DNA of 64,000 nt, taken from contig CM028889.1 in the NCBI GenBank assembly GCA_016801885.1, positions 12,835,001-12,899,000 of the forward strand, written 5' to 3'. The position numbers were made by a program, and so were the translations under genes. Every line of letters starts with the position of its first letter. Position 1 is the stretch's first letter. Positions 12,769 through 25,070 of this stretch are shown piece after piece. A model generated the notes under the pieces. It searched no databases and was not told the DNA's origin. It worked only from the letters and a program-made list of their open reading frames with translations. This stretch comes from Toxotes chatareus (taxonomy: Eukaryota; Chordata; Actinopteri; Toxotidae).

Positions 12769-12945
12769 GTCCATCACAGTTTCCCCAAAAAATCTTTTTT
12801 TGTTTGGCCAACAGTCCAAAACCCTAAGTTAACAAATCACAGAGGATGAAGACAAAATATTTATTTTACAAGCTAAAACCAGTGAATTGTTGCCATTTTT
12901 TATTTAAAAAAAAAATAAATTAATTATCAAAACGGTTTCCATTCA
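12598..12945 (+). repeat. 'GGGCTGCAACTA' teleost dispersed repeat, copy B
   Basis: It opens AGGGCTGCAACTAATGATTA, followed by CATTATAATTAATCCATTTC and ATTAATCGCTCAGTTGCTTGG, the best-preserved left end of this family in the window. Its middle is interrupted by an AAT/ATT tract at 12712-12768. The right part has CCAAAACCC and ACAAAATATTTAT segments. Confidence 0.75.
12712..12768. repeat. Palindromic (AAT)n-(ATT)n microsatellite
   Basis: About nine AAT units run directly into about ten ATT units. The whole tract is self-complementary and could form a long AT hairpin or cruciform. It sits inside repeat copy B. Confidence 0.9.
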
Positions 12946-13933
12946 TTGTAATTTTTTCAGTTCTAAACTATGTTTAGTTAGTCTTTATTCCTGCATGGAT
13001 CTATAATGTCTCAACATGCTCAATAGCATTTTATATCCTAATATCACCATTACACTCAACACAACAAATTTATAGTGACTATTAATTTTATATAATGCCA
13101 TTAGGTCTGTAACATCTCTGCAGGATTAATATTTGCACACCATCATCCCATAGAGGATGACGTGGCAGTAAAAACAGATGTGAACTTGAAACAGGTGTAT
13201 TTGCAAGACAGTTCAAATGATGTAAACTCTTAAAAAGCATTCCTACATCGGTAGGAAGTGCTTTTCAGGAGCATGAATGCTTTTACTAATCTAATGACAG
13301 CCCTCTTTATGCTCCATATCAGGTTGATCAGGCTGCTCAAATGATGTTATGCAAGAGGATCAAATGCACAACATGTGTCAGAGCAATGGTTGACTTCAGC
13401 TGTCCATGCCAACACTCAGAGAACAGAAAAAAAAATTAAGAGATCTCACTCTGCTGCTACTTCTAGGTACCTCTACAATGGCTGAGGGTTGAAGCAAATG
13501 CAAAAGTACCTTTTGCATTAAGCACGATTATGCAAACTCAGTACACTTCAGCTCTGCAGGACACTTCAGCGTCTTTCAGTTTATTGTTTTGGTTACACAT
13601 CCTGTAACTTTACTGTTTTGTTTGATTCACCACTTTAACCAACTTTGTTTCCAGCTGCAGCCGCCAGCTGTTTTCAATGAAAAGGCTCTGATAAACCAGC
13701 TGTTTACAACACCAAATATAGGCGCCTGAAAAATACTGTAAATCCGTGACAAGTATTTTTATTTCCTCAGACGTGAAACAGTTGCAGGAGGGTCGCTAAA
13801 ATGGGACAGTTATTTCCCACGGAGTGGATCATCTTGTCCACAGAGGATCTTGGCGCCGATGTCGCCGTTCCCTCTCTGGGTGTGCTTTTGACCCGTAAAG
13901 AAACTCCTGCGGTGTCAGCATTTCTGAACCCGA

Positions 13934-13939
13934 TATAAA
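13934..13939 (+). promoter_or_regulatory. Candidate TATA box of gamt
   Basis: TATAAA lies 91 bases upstream of the gamt start codon, in the context CCGATATAAACGGC. A pyrimidine-rich run (GCCTTTCATCCTCTTCTG) follows about 25-30 bases downstream, the expected place for the transcription start. This would give a 5' UTR of roughly 60-70 bases. No experimental start is available. Confidence 0.55.
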
Positions 13940-14029
13940 CGGCTGCCTCCTGCCTTTCATCCTCTTCTGTCTGCCAAACCGTTCACCAGAACTAAACAAC
14001 AGCCCCTGCCTCCTCCATAACAAAACAAA

Positions 14030-17000
14030 ATGACCACCGCTGCTCAGCCCATTTTCTCTAAAGGAGAGGACTGCAAGGCCTCTTGGCACGACGCTAGCGC
14101 CGGATACAATGAGACCGATACACACCTGGAGATCATGGGCAAACCCGTGATGGAGCGCTGGGAGACCCCGTACATGCACTCCCTGTCGACCGTTGCAGCC
14201 TCAAAAGGTAAAAGTCGACGTTGGCAGTGCATCCATGATCGGACTAAGGGTCCTGTCCGATAATGGAAACAGGTGTTTATGTTTTTGACGCTTTATAAGT
14301 ACAACAAGCTAATGCCATTTACTGTTAAGAATTAATTCTAATAGTTTTGTAAACAGCTATACGCCATTAATGTATGGCTTTCAAAATGTTTCTGTCAAGT
14401 GAAACAACTTAAATACACACAAAATAAAAGAAATTCTCTTTTAGTTCTGCATTACATCAACATGCTGTATCCCACTCCCTCTGTTGCTTACAATTTGCCT
14501 TAGGATAAGGAGTGAGGTGTTGAAATTATATATGTGTATATATATTTACAAAGTGCAAAGGGAAATATATTGCAATTTTGAATCACAGATTTCTCATACA
14601 CTGGCCTATTTAAAATAAAATAAAAAACAGTTAAGCTGATTTTCATAGAGGTTGAAAAAAAATCAATCAATCTTTAATATGCATTTGTGCAAATATGAGG
14701 TGGGCTTTGCACACATAGTAGCCTGTCCCTTAACTTTTGGTAAATGATCTTTAAGACACGTGTGAGAGTGTAAGGGGCATGGTCCTCAGTGCTCGGTGAG
14801 TACTACAGCAGCTGTTACACTACTCATGAGAGCTGTCCAAGAACTGTGCAGGGAAACAGTTCATCTGCTCATGGCTGTATGTGAAAATAGAATGATACAC
14901 ACCCTCGCAAACATGTGGGAAGAGAGCAAGCATGTGTACCAAAAACTGTCTGTACAACATTGCAAAAACATTTCATTTGTAAATTGGCATTTAAGTTTAA
15001 AACTTTGTTTTAAATCAGTAGTTTTTTTTACACTGAAAATGCATTGATCTTGTCCACTAAGATACAGGGTTTCTGCAGATATATCTAAGGTACATTATGG
15101 CCACTTACATTAAGTTTGTTAAGCATGCTTAAATTCATCATTTGAGTTCAAATACCCCTTTTTATAAAACGGACAAAAGGTATTTTGCATGGAGAGTATG
15201 AAAATAATTTTCATATGTGGAATGGGAAGTTATTGTTTTACAGTGTTTCTTTGGACATTTTTCCCTGATTTGCACCAATATTTCTGAGTCTACTCAAAAC
15301 TGACCAAATTTAAAATGTGAATATCAGAGTGTGTTGTCAGGACAGCAGATTATAGGCTCAATAAATCATTATGAAGGGGTCAAGCAACAACAAATAGCCT
15401 TTACTCCTCATCTATTTATATGCTTCTCTGGGAGAAAATGAAACCCTTTGGCCTTTCTGTTCAACCACATGTTCCAACCACCTGGCTGACCCTCCACACC
15501 CAACAGAGGGAGAAAACTTAAACCAAACAATAAATAAAATCACTGTAACATTATCAGAAAGTATGATCTGTCAAGAGAAGGAGTATGATCAGCAATACAG
15601 CCAGTCAATAATGGCTCAAACACAATGCTACTGCTGTGTTAATGAGCCCAAAGACCACATATTTCAGTGGAAGTGGGATTGAAGAACTGGCACTCAGTTG
15701 ACTTTGGTGAAACCAAACAATGTTGTCTTTGGGTTTTCTTTTGTTTGTGGGGCATTTTGGCATTTTAGTTTGTTAAAACTTTAGAGAGACAGATATGTGC
15801 ATTGCATTGCACTGTATGTGCCAGGATGCCATAAACTGGACAAACAGTGCCACAGAGGTGTTTCACACATGTACAAATTTGTCACAAAAGAAGAGGGGAA
15901 ATACACTGAACATAAACACTCACAAACAGACACAGTATCACAGTACCCAAGCTATCCCAGGACATTTAGAGGGAGTGACATTCTCTCATTAAAACACTGC
16001 AAAGCCTCAACAGATTTACATTTTCTCTTTTCTGTGTTTTTGCTTCTGTTCTGATTGGTCTGGTAGGCGGTCGGGTTCTGGAGATCGGTTTCGGCATGGC
16101 CATCGCTGCCACTAAACTTGAGTCTTTCCCCATCGAGGAGCACTGGATCATCGAGTGTAACGACGGTGTCTTCGCCAGACTGGAGAACTGGGCCAAGTCT
16201 CAGCCCCATAAGGTCAGCTCTGACTGACATAATCACAGGCCAATATTATCTACCTATGTTGGTTTATCACACATACGTTGGTTGGAATCTGGTGTAACTG
16301 CCTGCAGCTCCAGTGTTTACTGTTCCTGTCCTTGAATGCAAAGATGCTGATTAGTTAAATTGGTGTTTATGTCACTGCAGGTTGTCCCTCTCAAGGGTCT
16401 TTGGGAAAACGTTGTTCCCACTCTGCCAGACAGCCACTTTGATGGTAAGGAATCAAACCAGAAGTAAGGAAACTTGTGGAGAAATTCAACTTAGCATTTT
16501 GCATGACACAAAATCCTGGAATTACAGATTTGAGAAAAATCAAAAGCAGTTGTTTAAAATCAAAGAAATCTGTTTTCACAGCCTTTTATTTAAACGCCAC
16601 AACTGTCAAACTGGAACACCCATCAAAGTTTACGCCACTACACCTTGACTCAGTTCACATAATTGATCCATACTTTCAGGTTTAAGGCACAGGTAGGTGC
16701 AGCTCAAGGCATTTTCATAACACTGTGTCCCTCCTCTCTCAGGTATCCTGTATGACACATACCCTCTGTCAGAGGAGACCTGGCACACTCACCAGTTTGA
16801 CTTCATTAAGGTAGGTAGTTAAAATCCATATACAACAACACAGGATGTGGCCTGAAAAGATTAAAATTCTGAAGCAGGATAATCACTGAATGCTTGGAAT
16901 TGTTTGCATGACAAGTGGATTAAACGTACTGAATAAAAAAACATGTATCAATACACAAAATACGTATCAACAGATAAGTCTTTAAAACCCATGACAGTTA

Positions 17001-18016
17001 AACTGTGGTTTGGGTAGCTCTCAGAGCACAGATGCAAATAACAATCATAACATTACATCATATTTCATTTGGTACACACAGAAGACCAGTTTGTCTTCTT
17101 TAGGTTATATCCCGACGGCGTGGAGGGACTAATTAATTTGTTGGTGTGTGTGTGTGTTTTTCTGCAGGGTCACGCTCACAGGCTGCTGAAACCCGGCGGC
17201 GTCCTCACCTACTGCAACCTGACCTCCTGGGGCGAGCTGCTCAAGACTAAATATGACAACATTGAGAAGATGTTTGAGGTTGGTCACCTTCATTACCTCC
17301 TCAAGGACAAGAAATCTAACCTAACCCATTAACTGCATACAGTATGTACAATGTACTTACCATTACAATAGGCACTTTGCGAGAAATCAGCGCATTTTAC
17401 GTCTTTATACTAGCAAGAAAGGACACATGACTGTGACTTTAGAATGACACTGGCAATTAAACAATTCACACAGACAAAATCTTTTATTTTCCAAGAATGT
17501 AATAATGATAAATGTTTTTTAAGAACTTTCTTGAGCTGCTTCACCACTACTTACAATTTATTTTTGCAGCTGTGAGTAGCTCCAACATTTCTTTCATGCA
17601 ACAAAATCATGGGAGTTTGATCACTCTCCCTGTCCTGCAAAATGTATTTCAACAGGACTGTTTAGATTCTAGTATTTGATCGATTTCTGTCATGGCCGCA
17701 TTTATCCATGAACCATAGTACTGAGTGCACATCTCCATCAGGGTCGCATTGAGTGTAACTTGTATTACATGCTGCGATAATTTCAGGGTTAATGATAAAC
17801 AGGATCAGGCTGTGGAGGCCGATAAAGCTGTGAGCCGCCTCACACTGAAAAACTCTGTCTGTCAATGATTTTCAGGAGACCCAGGTGCCTCATCTGCTTC
17901 AAGCTGGCTTCAAGAAGGAGAGGATTAGCACCACCACCATGGACATTGTACCACCCAGTGAATGCAAATACTATTCCTTCAATAAGATGATCACTCCCTC
18001 CATCCTCAAAGAGTAA
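14030..18016 (+). CDS. gamt: Guanidinoacetate N-methyltransferase
   Basis: Six exons join in frame: 14030-14207, 16067-16212, 16381-16444, 16743-16810, 17168-17278 and 17876-18016 (stop TAA), giving 235 aa against 236 in human. The cytosolic enzyme moves a methyl group from S-adenosylmethionine to guanidinoacetate and makes creatine. Visible features are KPVMERWETPYMH (E45 at the substrate site), the SAM-binding loop GGRVLEIGFGMAIAA (60-74), the acidic segment IIECNDG, the catalytic YDTYPL with D134, and LLKPGGVLTYCNLTSWGE. The C-terminus ends in MITPSILKE. All known key residues appear present. All introns are GT-AG. The gene is divergent from dazap1 and convergent with ndufs7, as in human. 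The first intron, 1.9 kb, is the largest and holds nothing that I recognise. Confidence 0.97.
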
Positions 18017-18096
18017 AGTCCAAAGAAACTGTTGTTTTTTTAAGGTCTAATGTGCCTTCCTGACCTCACTGTTTATTTCACTGTCACCCATCTTTC

Positions 18097-18102
18097 AATA
18101 AA
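18097..18102 (+). promoter_or_regulatory. Polyadenylation signal of gamt
   Basis: AATAAA lies 80 bases after the gamt stop codon, followed by a GT-rich and T-rich stretch from about 18131 (GGAGCTTGTTTTTATT). This gives a very short 3' UTR of about 100 bases. Confidence 0.8.
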
Positions 18103-18139
18103 CTCAAGTCTGTCCCAACTCAGTTTACAGGAGCTTGTT

Positions 18140-20650
18140 TTTATTAGACATTTATTTTGACTTCTGTTTCTTTTCCTGTGTGGTTTAAGTTTCAGACTTT
18201 CAGCCTATATTTACACTGTAATTTGTTGATTTGAGGTTATTTTTTGGTGATCAGTAGAGTCATGCAGCTGCTCTGTCTCAGCAGACTGTCCCAGTTTTAG
18301 ACCAAGCAGCAGATATATTAAACCACGTTTCAATGCATGCTTTGGCATGTCTGTCAAGAGTGTGGTTTTCTAAACTTAACATGCAGTTTTCACACTTAAC
18401 AATACGCATGAACATTTAAGGGAAAACATATCTGGAATATCCTCATAAATTTGTTGAAAAACTGAGAAAGCTGTAAAAGCTGATCAGTTTATTTTATGAT
18501 ACACCAGTAAACTGAGAATTAGACCTCAGACAATATGTGTAACTGCATAATTCATTGGACTCATTCACCTTCAACAAGAATTCAATATTCAGCTTTCTGC
18601 ATAATGAAAAGCCTCCGTTGAAAACAATACGTTAGCAGTTAAATAGTCCAGTGAGATTGACACCGAGTACAGTATACAGTACCTTTTAATTTATGGGTGT
18701 AGATAACAGAGCATGTTATCTGAACACGTGGGAATAAGTTACCACCTGGCGAGGACACATTAATCATTAGATGGATGGATGATGCAACACTCAGCTGCAG
18801 TCAGGTGGGAACCCACAGCAGCTGGCAAGACTCAGATCTGAATCAGGAGCACATGACTCTTATATATTTTAGTTAGCCAACACTCTACAGAGAAACATGA
18901 AGAGGCAAAAACAAACCAGGCAAGACATTAACACTAGGACTGCAGCAATTAATCAGTCAGTCATTTTTCAAGTAAAACAATTATAAAAATCCAAACATTT
19001 TCTGGGTTCAACCTCTCAAATGTGAAGAGTTGCTGGGGACTTTTTTTGTCATATATGGTTGTGAGCTGAATATCATTGAGGTTTGGACTGCTGGTCACAA
19101 GATGTCCAGATGTCTCATGGGTGTTTGGGAAATCGAAATGGACTCTATTTTCTAAAATTTTTTGGGGAGACAAAAAAATTAATTAAAAAAAAAAAAAAAT
19201 TAGCTTACTAAATGAAGATGAAAATAGTTGCTGGCCTACACACTACCAACATCTGTAAGTGTTCTACATTTGCATATAACCTGTAGGGGTAGGCAAAATT
19301 AAAATATATTTTTTGTGGTATGTGGTCTTTCGTGAGACACTGATAAGACGGGCACCAGTATTTATATTTGACTAATTTGTGGCAGTTCAGCCTCTTTTAG
19401 TCTTTGGCTCCTTGACATTTAAATAATGGCAAGAATCCATGTTATTTGTGTATTAAACCCCAACCACTAAATTGGCGCATCTGGTTTAATTGGCAGATTT
19501 TAGCCAATTACATGGTACTGTAAAATAACACCTAACAAGAAATTGCAGTGCAGAAAGAAGAAAGAAATTGTCCCAGTTACACAGTTTGTTGGGCCATATC
19601 TCACTCAACTCAGCACATACATGCATTTTACTTGAAAATTCTGTATTACTTGGATTCATGGTCTATGGTTTTACATCTTAGTTTTCCAAAACATCTCAGT
19701 GGGTCTGAAAGGCTTTAAAATACAGTGAATACATTTCTTAATTAATTCCTCCTTTTTGGAAAGCAGGCATCCTGCTGCCTTTTTAACGCGTGAAAGGACC
19801 CACTAAGTTGGTACACATTATAAAGATTCAGTTTTAAAAGGTGACACATAAATCAGTCTTTAACTAGTGTATGGTTATTGTGTTTCACTTTAATCTTTCT
19901 GAACCTGCACAACCACCACTGCACAAAAGCAGAGTTATCCAGAGCAACTTAAAACAAATAGGAAAGCAAGAATTACGTGTCTCACACAGAAACACTTCAG
20001 TGTTGCAGTGTTGAACTTGTGATTCTGTGGATTCACACTGAAGATGCATAAAAGGAACTCTGCATACATAATTATAATACCTATTTTATAGTTGCAGCCA
20101 AACATTCTGAAAACCGCAGCTGATTTTGAGCAGAATAAACAAACCAATTTCCACAGTTTTGCTCAGAGGAAATTCACCTCAAACCAAATGACCTGATATT
20201 TTATTGGTTTGCACAGTGTTCCAACATAATGAACTAAATAAAAATGCACTTTACTTCTAACCACTGCTGAGTATGGACAGAACAGTGAAGGTCAGAGTTG
20301 GGGATCACAGGAGCCACCTAGTGGCTCAAACCTGACTCTTGCGGTCACAACATTTAATGACACAACAGATGTTACAGTAATGCATTTTCATGTAAGCCAG
20401 CTTATGGAAAATAATATTTAAGATATTGCAGTCTGATTGAGTCTCATATTAGAAATGAGAAAAGCCACACACATGGCTACTTGAATAAAGATGAATTCAA
20501 TTTAAATTATGGTTTAAATTCTAGCACAAACACAAACCTTGTGGGTAACAAGCTGTATATGTTTCTCGTCTTATAGAAACAGTTTACAGATATTAATACT
20601 GATCTAAAGATGCAGAGAAACTGCGCTCAGTGCCAGCAGCTGTGTTTGGT
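18140..20650. other. Intergenic stretch between the 3' ends of gamt and ndufs7
   Basis: No coding exon is supported. The stretch is AT-rich and includes one 'GGGCTGCAACTA' repeat (18935-19230) and homopolymer A near 19185. The remainder shows no recognisable element. Confidence 0.6.
18935..19230 (+). repeat. 'GGGCTGCAACTA' teleost dispersed repeat, copy C
   Basis: The sequence follows the family order: GGACTGCAGCAATTAATCAG, CAAGTAAAACAATTATAAAA, CAACCTCTCAAATGTGAAGAG, then GGTTTGGACTGCTGGTCACA and CAAGATGTCCAGATGTC. It is diverged and contains a 13-base A run. Confidence 0.7.
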
Positions 20651-20694
20651 TGAAAATAAGCGCCACTGAACTGTCTGTAAATTACCACAACGAT

Positions 20695-20700
20695 TTTATT
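20695..20700 (-). promoter_or_regulatory. Candidate polyadenylation signal of ndufs7
   Basis: On the minus strand AATAAA lies about 100 bases after the ndufs7 stop codon, in the context TTCAATAAAATCGTTG. It is the nearest canonical signal to the stop. Confidence 0.65.
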
Positions 20701-20801
20701 GAAGTTAGTTCCTGCAGCTCTACATGGAGGAGGAGCGGTGCTCCAAATGAAACCAGAAATACAACATTTACATACCAGATACACGCATACATATTACACA
20801 T

Positions 20802-23800
20802 TCACTTCCGATACCAGATCTTCATCTTCTTTTCACGTTTGATTTTCTTCTGCAGCTGTAAAGTCCCGTAGAGAAGAGCCTCAGCAGTGGGGGGACAACC
20901 TAAGGACAGATGAGTAAAAAAAACAACACCTCATATATATTGTTTGGAAGAGATTTTCTTCTACAGAAGCCTGAAGAGATTTTCTTCTACAGAACCTTCA
21001 GGCCCAGTGATAAAAATTTATTCTCTGACAATCTATTTATAAATTGTAAAATCCATCCATTTCCACATTTGGCTCCATTTGTCACACATTGTTCTTAACA
21101 GTCTGCAAGACACTGCTAAATAATGACTGGTCTATTCACAATATACAGTGCGGCAGCTGCTACATTTGCAGTAACATTGACAGCAGGACAACATCCAGTC
21201 ATCAAGTGCTTCCACTCTCTATTACAATGGGTATTATCAGTGGTATTCATTAACCCATGATGATAATTATTGATTATTATGATAACATATGATTATTATG
21301 TATCTCTTTTCAAAATAACAGCCAGCTGTAACAGCATCCCCAAGATTTTGGAACTGGGCAGTAGAGATTTGCCCACATTCAGCCATGAGAACATTTGTGA
21401 TGTTGAACAATATGGACTAACTCACAGTTGTTATTTCGTCCCAAAGTTGTTGGATGGTGTTTAGTTTTCCCTAAAGTGGAACTATAAGGACCAGGAGCCT
21501 CAAGGTAGTCCACATACTTTTGGCCATATAGTGTACGTTTCGAGATGTGCTGACTTTAATGGACAGTATTTCTAATTGCCATTCATGAGGACCTCTTTTT
21601 TTTTTTTAGATTTGATCATTCCCACATTGCAAAGTCAAGTTTACCTGGAACATAAATGTCCACTGGTACAATTCGGTCGCAACCTCTGACGACAGCATAG
21701 GAGTAGTGGTAGTAGCCTCCTCCATTAGCACAGCTGGAAGCGGAAAATTCATGAGGAAGCTTTAAGTTATTCAGACACTTACTGTAAAGGTTTAGACCAT
21801 AAACCGATCTCCATGTAGGAAGTGAGAAAGCTATAAAAAATGCATAAAGTTGACTTACAGCAAACTATGAGCACAATTAAAGACACAACAGCTCAGCTAA
21901 TACTGGTTGAAACTTTAAAATATGACAATGTAAGCTCCAGTATTCAGTGTAAAGGAAACATAGTAAATGTTAGCATCAGATCAGCCGTGGAGACTTTATG
22001 GATGCAGGAGAGATGATTGGTCTGCAAGATGACTGACAAGTGAGGAGGAGGAGCGCACTGCAAGTAATATAAATCTCTTGCGGAGGTAACTTACCTTCCC
22101 ATGGAAATGACGTATCTGGGCTCAGGCATCTGGTCGTACACCTGTTAGAGAGAATAAGGAGTTCAATCATTGTTATATAATGTCTGACTAAGAACTAATC
22201 TGTCCATTCAGCTGGAGGAGGGCTTTGTGCCAGTCTACCAATCCAGTGACAGGCTGGTCATAATCCAGCCAGCATTTACACAGATATACTGTTCTCAGCG
22301 CTCCCAGACAGAAACGTCTGAGAGAGAGAGAGCACTTGGAACGCACACATTCTATGAGCAGTGCAGAAAATCAAGTATTTCTATTTGACCTGAATCTAAT
22401 TTGATACAGGAGTTTGGGTGTTACTTGAAGCAGAGACTGTTGCTGCTGTTACATCCCACTCTTTCCCTCCTCTCACCTTACGCAGAGCCGGAGCCATCTT
22501 ATTGGTCAGGGTTCCTGCTACGATCATGACATCAGACTGTCGGGGACTTGCTCTGAACACGACTCCGAAGCGGTCCATGTCATAACGGGGCGCCGCCATG
22601 TGCATCATCTCCACCGCACAACATGCCAGCCCAAAGGTCATAGGCCACAGGGAGCTCTGGGGGTGGCGCAGCAGGAATAAGTCAACAAAACACCAACAGA
22701 CACAGAGACACTTACTTATAGTGCTGTGCAAAAAAGACACATACATTAGTTTCTTCAAGTCAATGATCAAACAATTCAAGACCAGCAGGATTCACATGTA
22801 GACTAAAGATGCACCAAAATATCAGCTTTAAGAGGCAATGTTAATATATGTTCATATTATTCTTTGCTGGATTTGTTTATCAAATACCCAACAACTGCCT
22901 ATCAATCATCAGCGTCGATATGAGATTTGTGACTTTCCTTGTTTTCATGTAATTGTGCTGTGAATGTGACTAACACTCAATCAGGCAACAACTCTGCTAC
23001 TCACATCACACGTTTGTAGATGGGGGCCAAATGAGAATGCAGACATTAACCTATTCCACACATGCAGGATGTTAACATAGCCCAGAGCCACTCATCGACT
23101 CACCCTGCGCGCCCAGTTAACCAGGTCGTCCAGCTTGGTGATAACATACTCCCCTTTGCTGCTGGCTACAGATGCTGGCTTGGCTGCTGCCAGTGCAGTG
23201 CTCTTCTCTCTGACTGGAACCACACTGCAACAGAAGAAAGGGAAGGAACTTTAACATGTGCAGGGTGTTTAAAGGGTGTCTGCTTTTCATTCTGATAATT
23301 ACACCACGGTATTTTTGGTAAGCCCACCTTGTGCTGGTATTCTCGCTTTTAGCACTGCTGTGCAAACTCTTCTGCTGAACAGCAAAAACTGTAATAGGCC
23401 TGTTGGATGAAGAAATAACAGTAACAAATTAAGATGATGGCAAGAAATAAACTAAAATCTTTATCGTACCATGTTGGTATATTAAAATAATCAGTGAAAC
23501 AATGTCAAGCACCAAAACACTTTCTGTGCCACAAGGACCAACACTGTAATATAGAGATGTGGAATTTATCCATTGCAATAAATTATGTGATGGACAGATG
23601 GACAAATTTAATTGTGAAGGATGCTGATTTTGTCTGAGACTTCTAAGCTTGATGATGCCTTAAAGGATCAACTTGAATGTTTGTCTGAACAGCAGGCAAG
23701 CTGAGCACTCCTGCTGCCAAAAAAAAAAACAACAGCAAATGTTTCAGCACTAAGGAATGTTTACTCTTGCAGTTTCCTTCAATGAGAAATCGTCTACCAT

Positions 23801-24981
23801 CAACAAAGTAACTGATGGACTGACAAAAGTGAACAAAACAAAAACTGGATGGGCTGGAGAAATGCTGATTTATGTGTCAGATGTGGAAAGAAGTGTATGA
23901 TCTTAATAATGTTACATGGCCTACAGTAAAATGGTAAATAACTATATCTTGGCTGAACATTCCACCCTGAATTTTCTGTCTGCTGACTGTGATTTTAATT
24001 AGTTATACTTTTCAAATGCAACAGCCATTTTTATGTTAAGTATGAAAAAGCAAACCCAAAAAACCCTAATAAAAATCATGATACAGTGGCAGCTGAAGGA
24101 CCAGCAGGCCAGAGCTAAATTTCGAAACAAGGACCAGGATTAGAAGGTTCTTACCTTGTTGAAAAGGAGCCAAACATGGCCAGGCGAGGCGCTGCAAGAT
24201 AAAGACATTAATCAGAAGAAGAAAACTTATAATAATAGAGACATACTGTCAGTATTTCAGATGTTTTAACTGCTGAATGGTCCAAGTGGGAATCAAATGA
24301 CTTCAAGTGATATATAAATCATTACTTTGCTAGAAAACAATATAGACAACATTCAGGAGGACATAAAATTTGTGTCAAACAGTTCTGCATCGTCTGGTCA
24401 TTTAAAGTTGCCCCACTTAGAGCCAAATCCATTTTAAAATGGAGAACTGTTTTGAATGCATGCCGAATTTTAGAGCTGCACCTGGTCATTTCTAAAAGCC
24501 CTTAACTTGTTCTCATGTGGCATAATGTTTGCAAATAGAGGCAATAACCCAAAACTGACAGACTTTTACTGAGGAGTTCAAGTTGACGATCTATACATAG
24601 CTGATGTTACGCACTGAAGCTAACGAGACATCTCGAATGGTAGTCAACCAACAATGATTAAATATCAAGTGACATAGGCTCTGGATAGTTTAAAATGGCA
24701 TGTGTCGTTAGATATGCTTGCTAATGTACCTGCTTACACCACAGCTCGAGTTCGTTAGCTAACCTGGTTAGCCGCCATGCTAACGCAGACAGAGCAAGGT
24801 CAGCGTGCGCATTCACTAAAAGTTCCAAATCCGTCTGTCAGCACAGTCAAGACACTGGGCGGTGCACTTTCACGTGCCTAATGTTTTAATGCTCTCAATA
24901 GCGTAAGTCTGAAAACACAATAATGTTCATTAAAAGCGTGTAGTTTTAGTCAAAACATCACTCACCCACCAACGCCGCCAT
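20802..24981 (-). CDS. ndufs7: NADH:ubiquinone oxidoreductase core subunit S7 (PSST), mitochondrial complex I
   Basis: Eight exons join in frame on the minus strand: 24966-24981 (ATG), 24155-24191, 23328-23399, 23104-23224, 22477-22656, 22095-22141, 21645-21733 and 20802-20899 (stop TGA). The product is 219 aa. The first roughly 60 residues are basic and rich in Ser, Ala and Thr, as expected of a mitochondrial presequence. The mature part has YVITKLDDLVNWARR, then GLACCAVEMMH with C94 and C95, MGSCANGGGYYH with C159, and VPGCPPTAEALL with C189. These four cysteines are the ligands of 4Fe-4S cluster N2, which hands electrons to ubiquinone. The protein ends KIKREKKMKIWYRK. The N-terminus differs from mammals, as usual for a cleaved leader. 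The 16-nt first coding exon is supported by the good donor GGGTGAGTG and by an in-frame join. Confidence 0.97.
20947..20998. repeat. 26-bp tandem duplication
   Basis: The unit starting GAAGAGATTTTCTTCTACAG occurs twice in a row, at 20947-20972 and 20973-20998, with differences only in the last few bases. It lies in the last intron of ndufs7. Confidence 0.85.
21338..21537 (-). mobile_element. Fragment of a second Tc1/mariner-like element with one terminal repeat
   Basis: The right edge reads CACATACTTTTGGCCATATA then GTGTA, typical of the terminal inverted repeat of Tc1-type fish transposons. Inside are diverged blocks such as TTTGCCCACATTCAGCC, TCGTCCCAAAGTTGTTGGAT and AAAGTGGAACTATAAGG, which match the antisense transposase gene in order but with large deletions. 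No coding capacity remains. It lies in the last intron of ndufs7. Confidence 0.6.
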
Positions 24982-25070
24982 CTTTGGGATTCTGGTTACG
25001 TGAGACTTCCTGTGCCTGCTTGAGCTCGAGCCACAGAGGGCGCTGCGGTAACGTTAGCAACCGGTTAGTC
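24610..25070. promoter_or_regulatory. First-exon region of ndufs7 with GCTAAC/GTTAGC words
   Basis: Both sides of the first exon carry the words: GAAGCTAACGAG near 24616, CGTTAGCTAACCTGGTTAGC at 24753-24772, CATGCTAACGC just after, and AACGTTAGCAACCGGTTAG near 25051 on the upstream side. Presumed promoter-proximal sequence; binding factors are unknown. Confidence 0.4.

Larger units (their letters stand above)
5850..13900. other. Gene-free interval between dazap1 and gamt
   Basis: No exon with family resemblance and proper splice borders was found in these 8 kb. The stretch is AT-rich. It holds a 'GGGCTGCAACTA' repeat (6440-6600), a deleted Tc1-like element (7311-7680), a SINE fragment (7821-7905), a tRNA-like SINE (11375-11590) and a second 'GGGCTGCAACTA' repeat with an AAT/ATT palindrome (12598-12945). 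The rest shows no structure that I recognise. The two genes are divergent, so promoter elements for both must lie near its ends. Confidence 0.6.
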
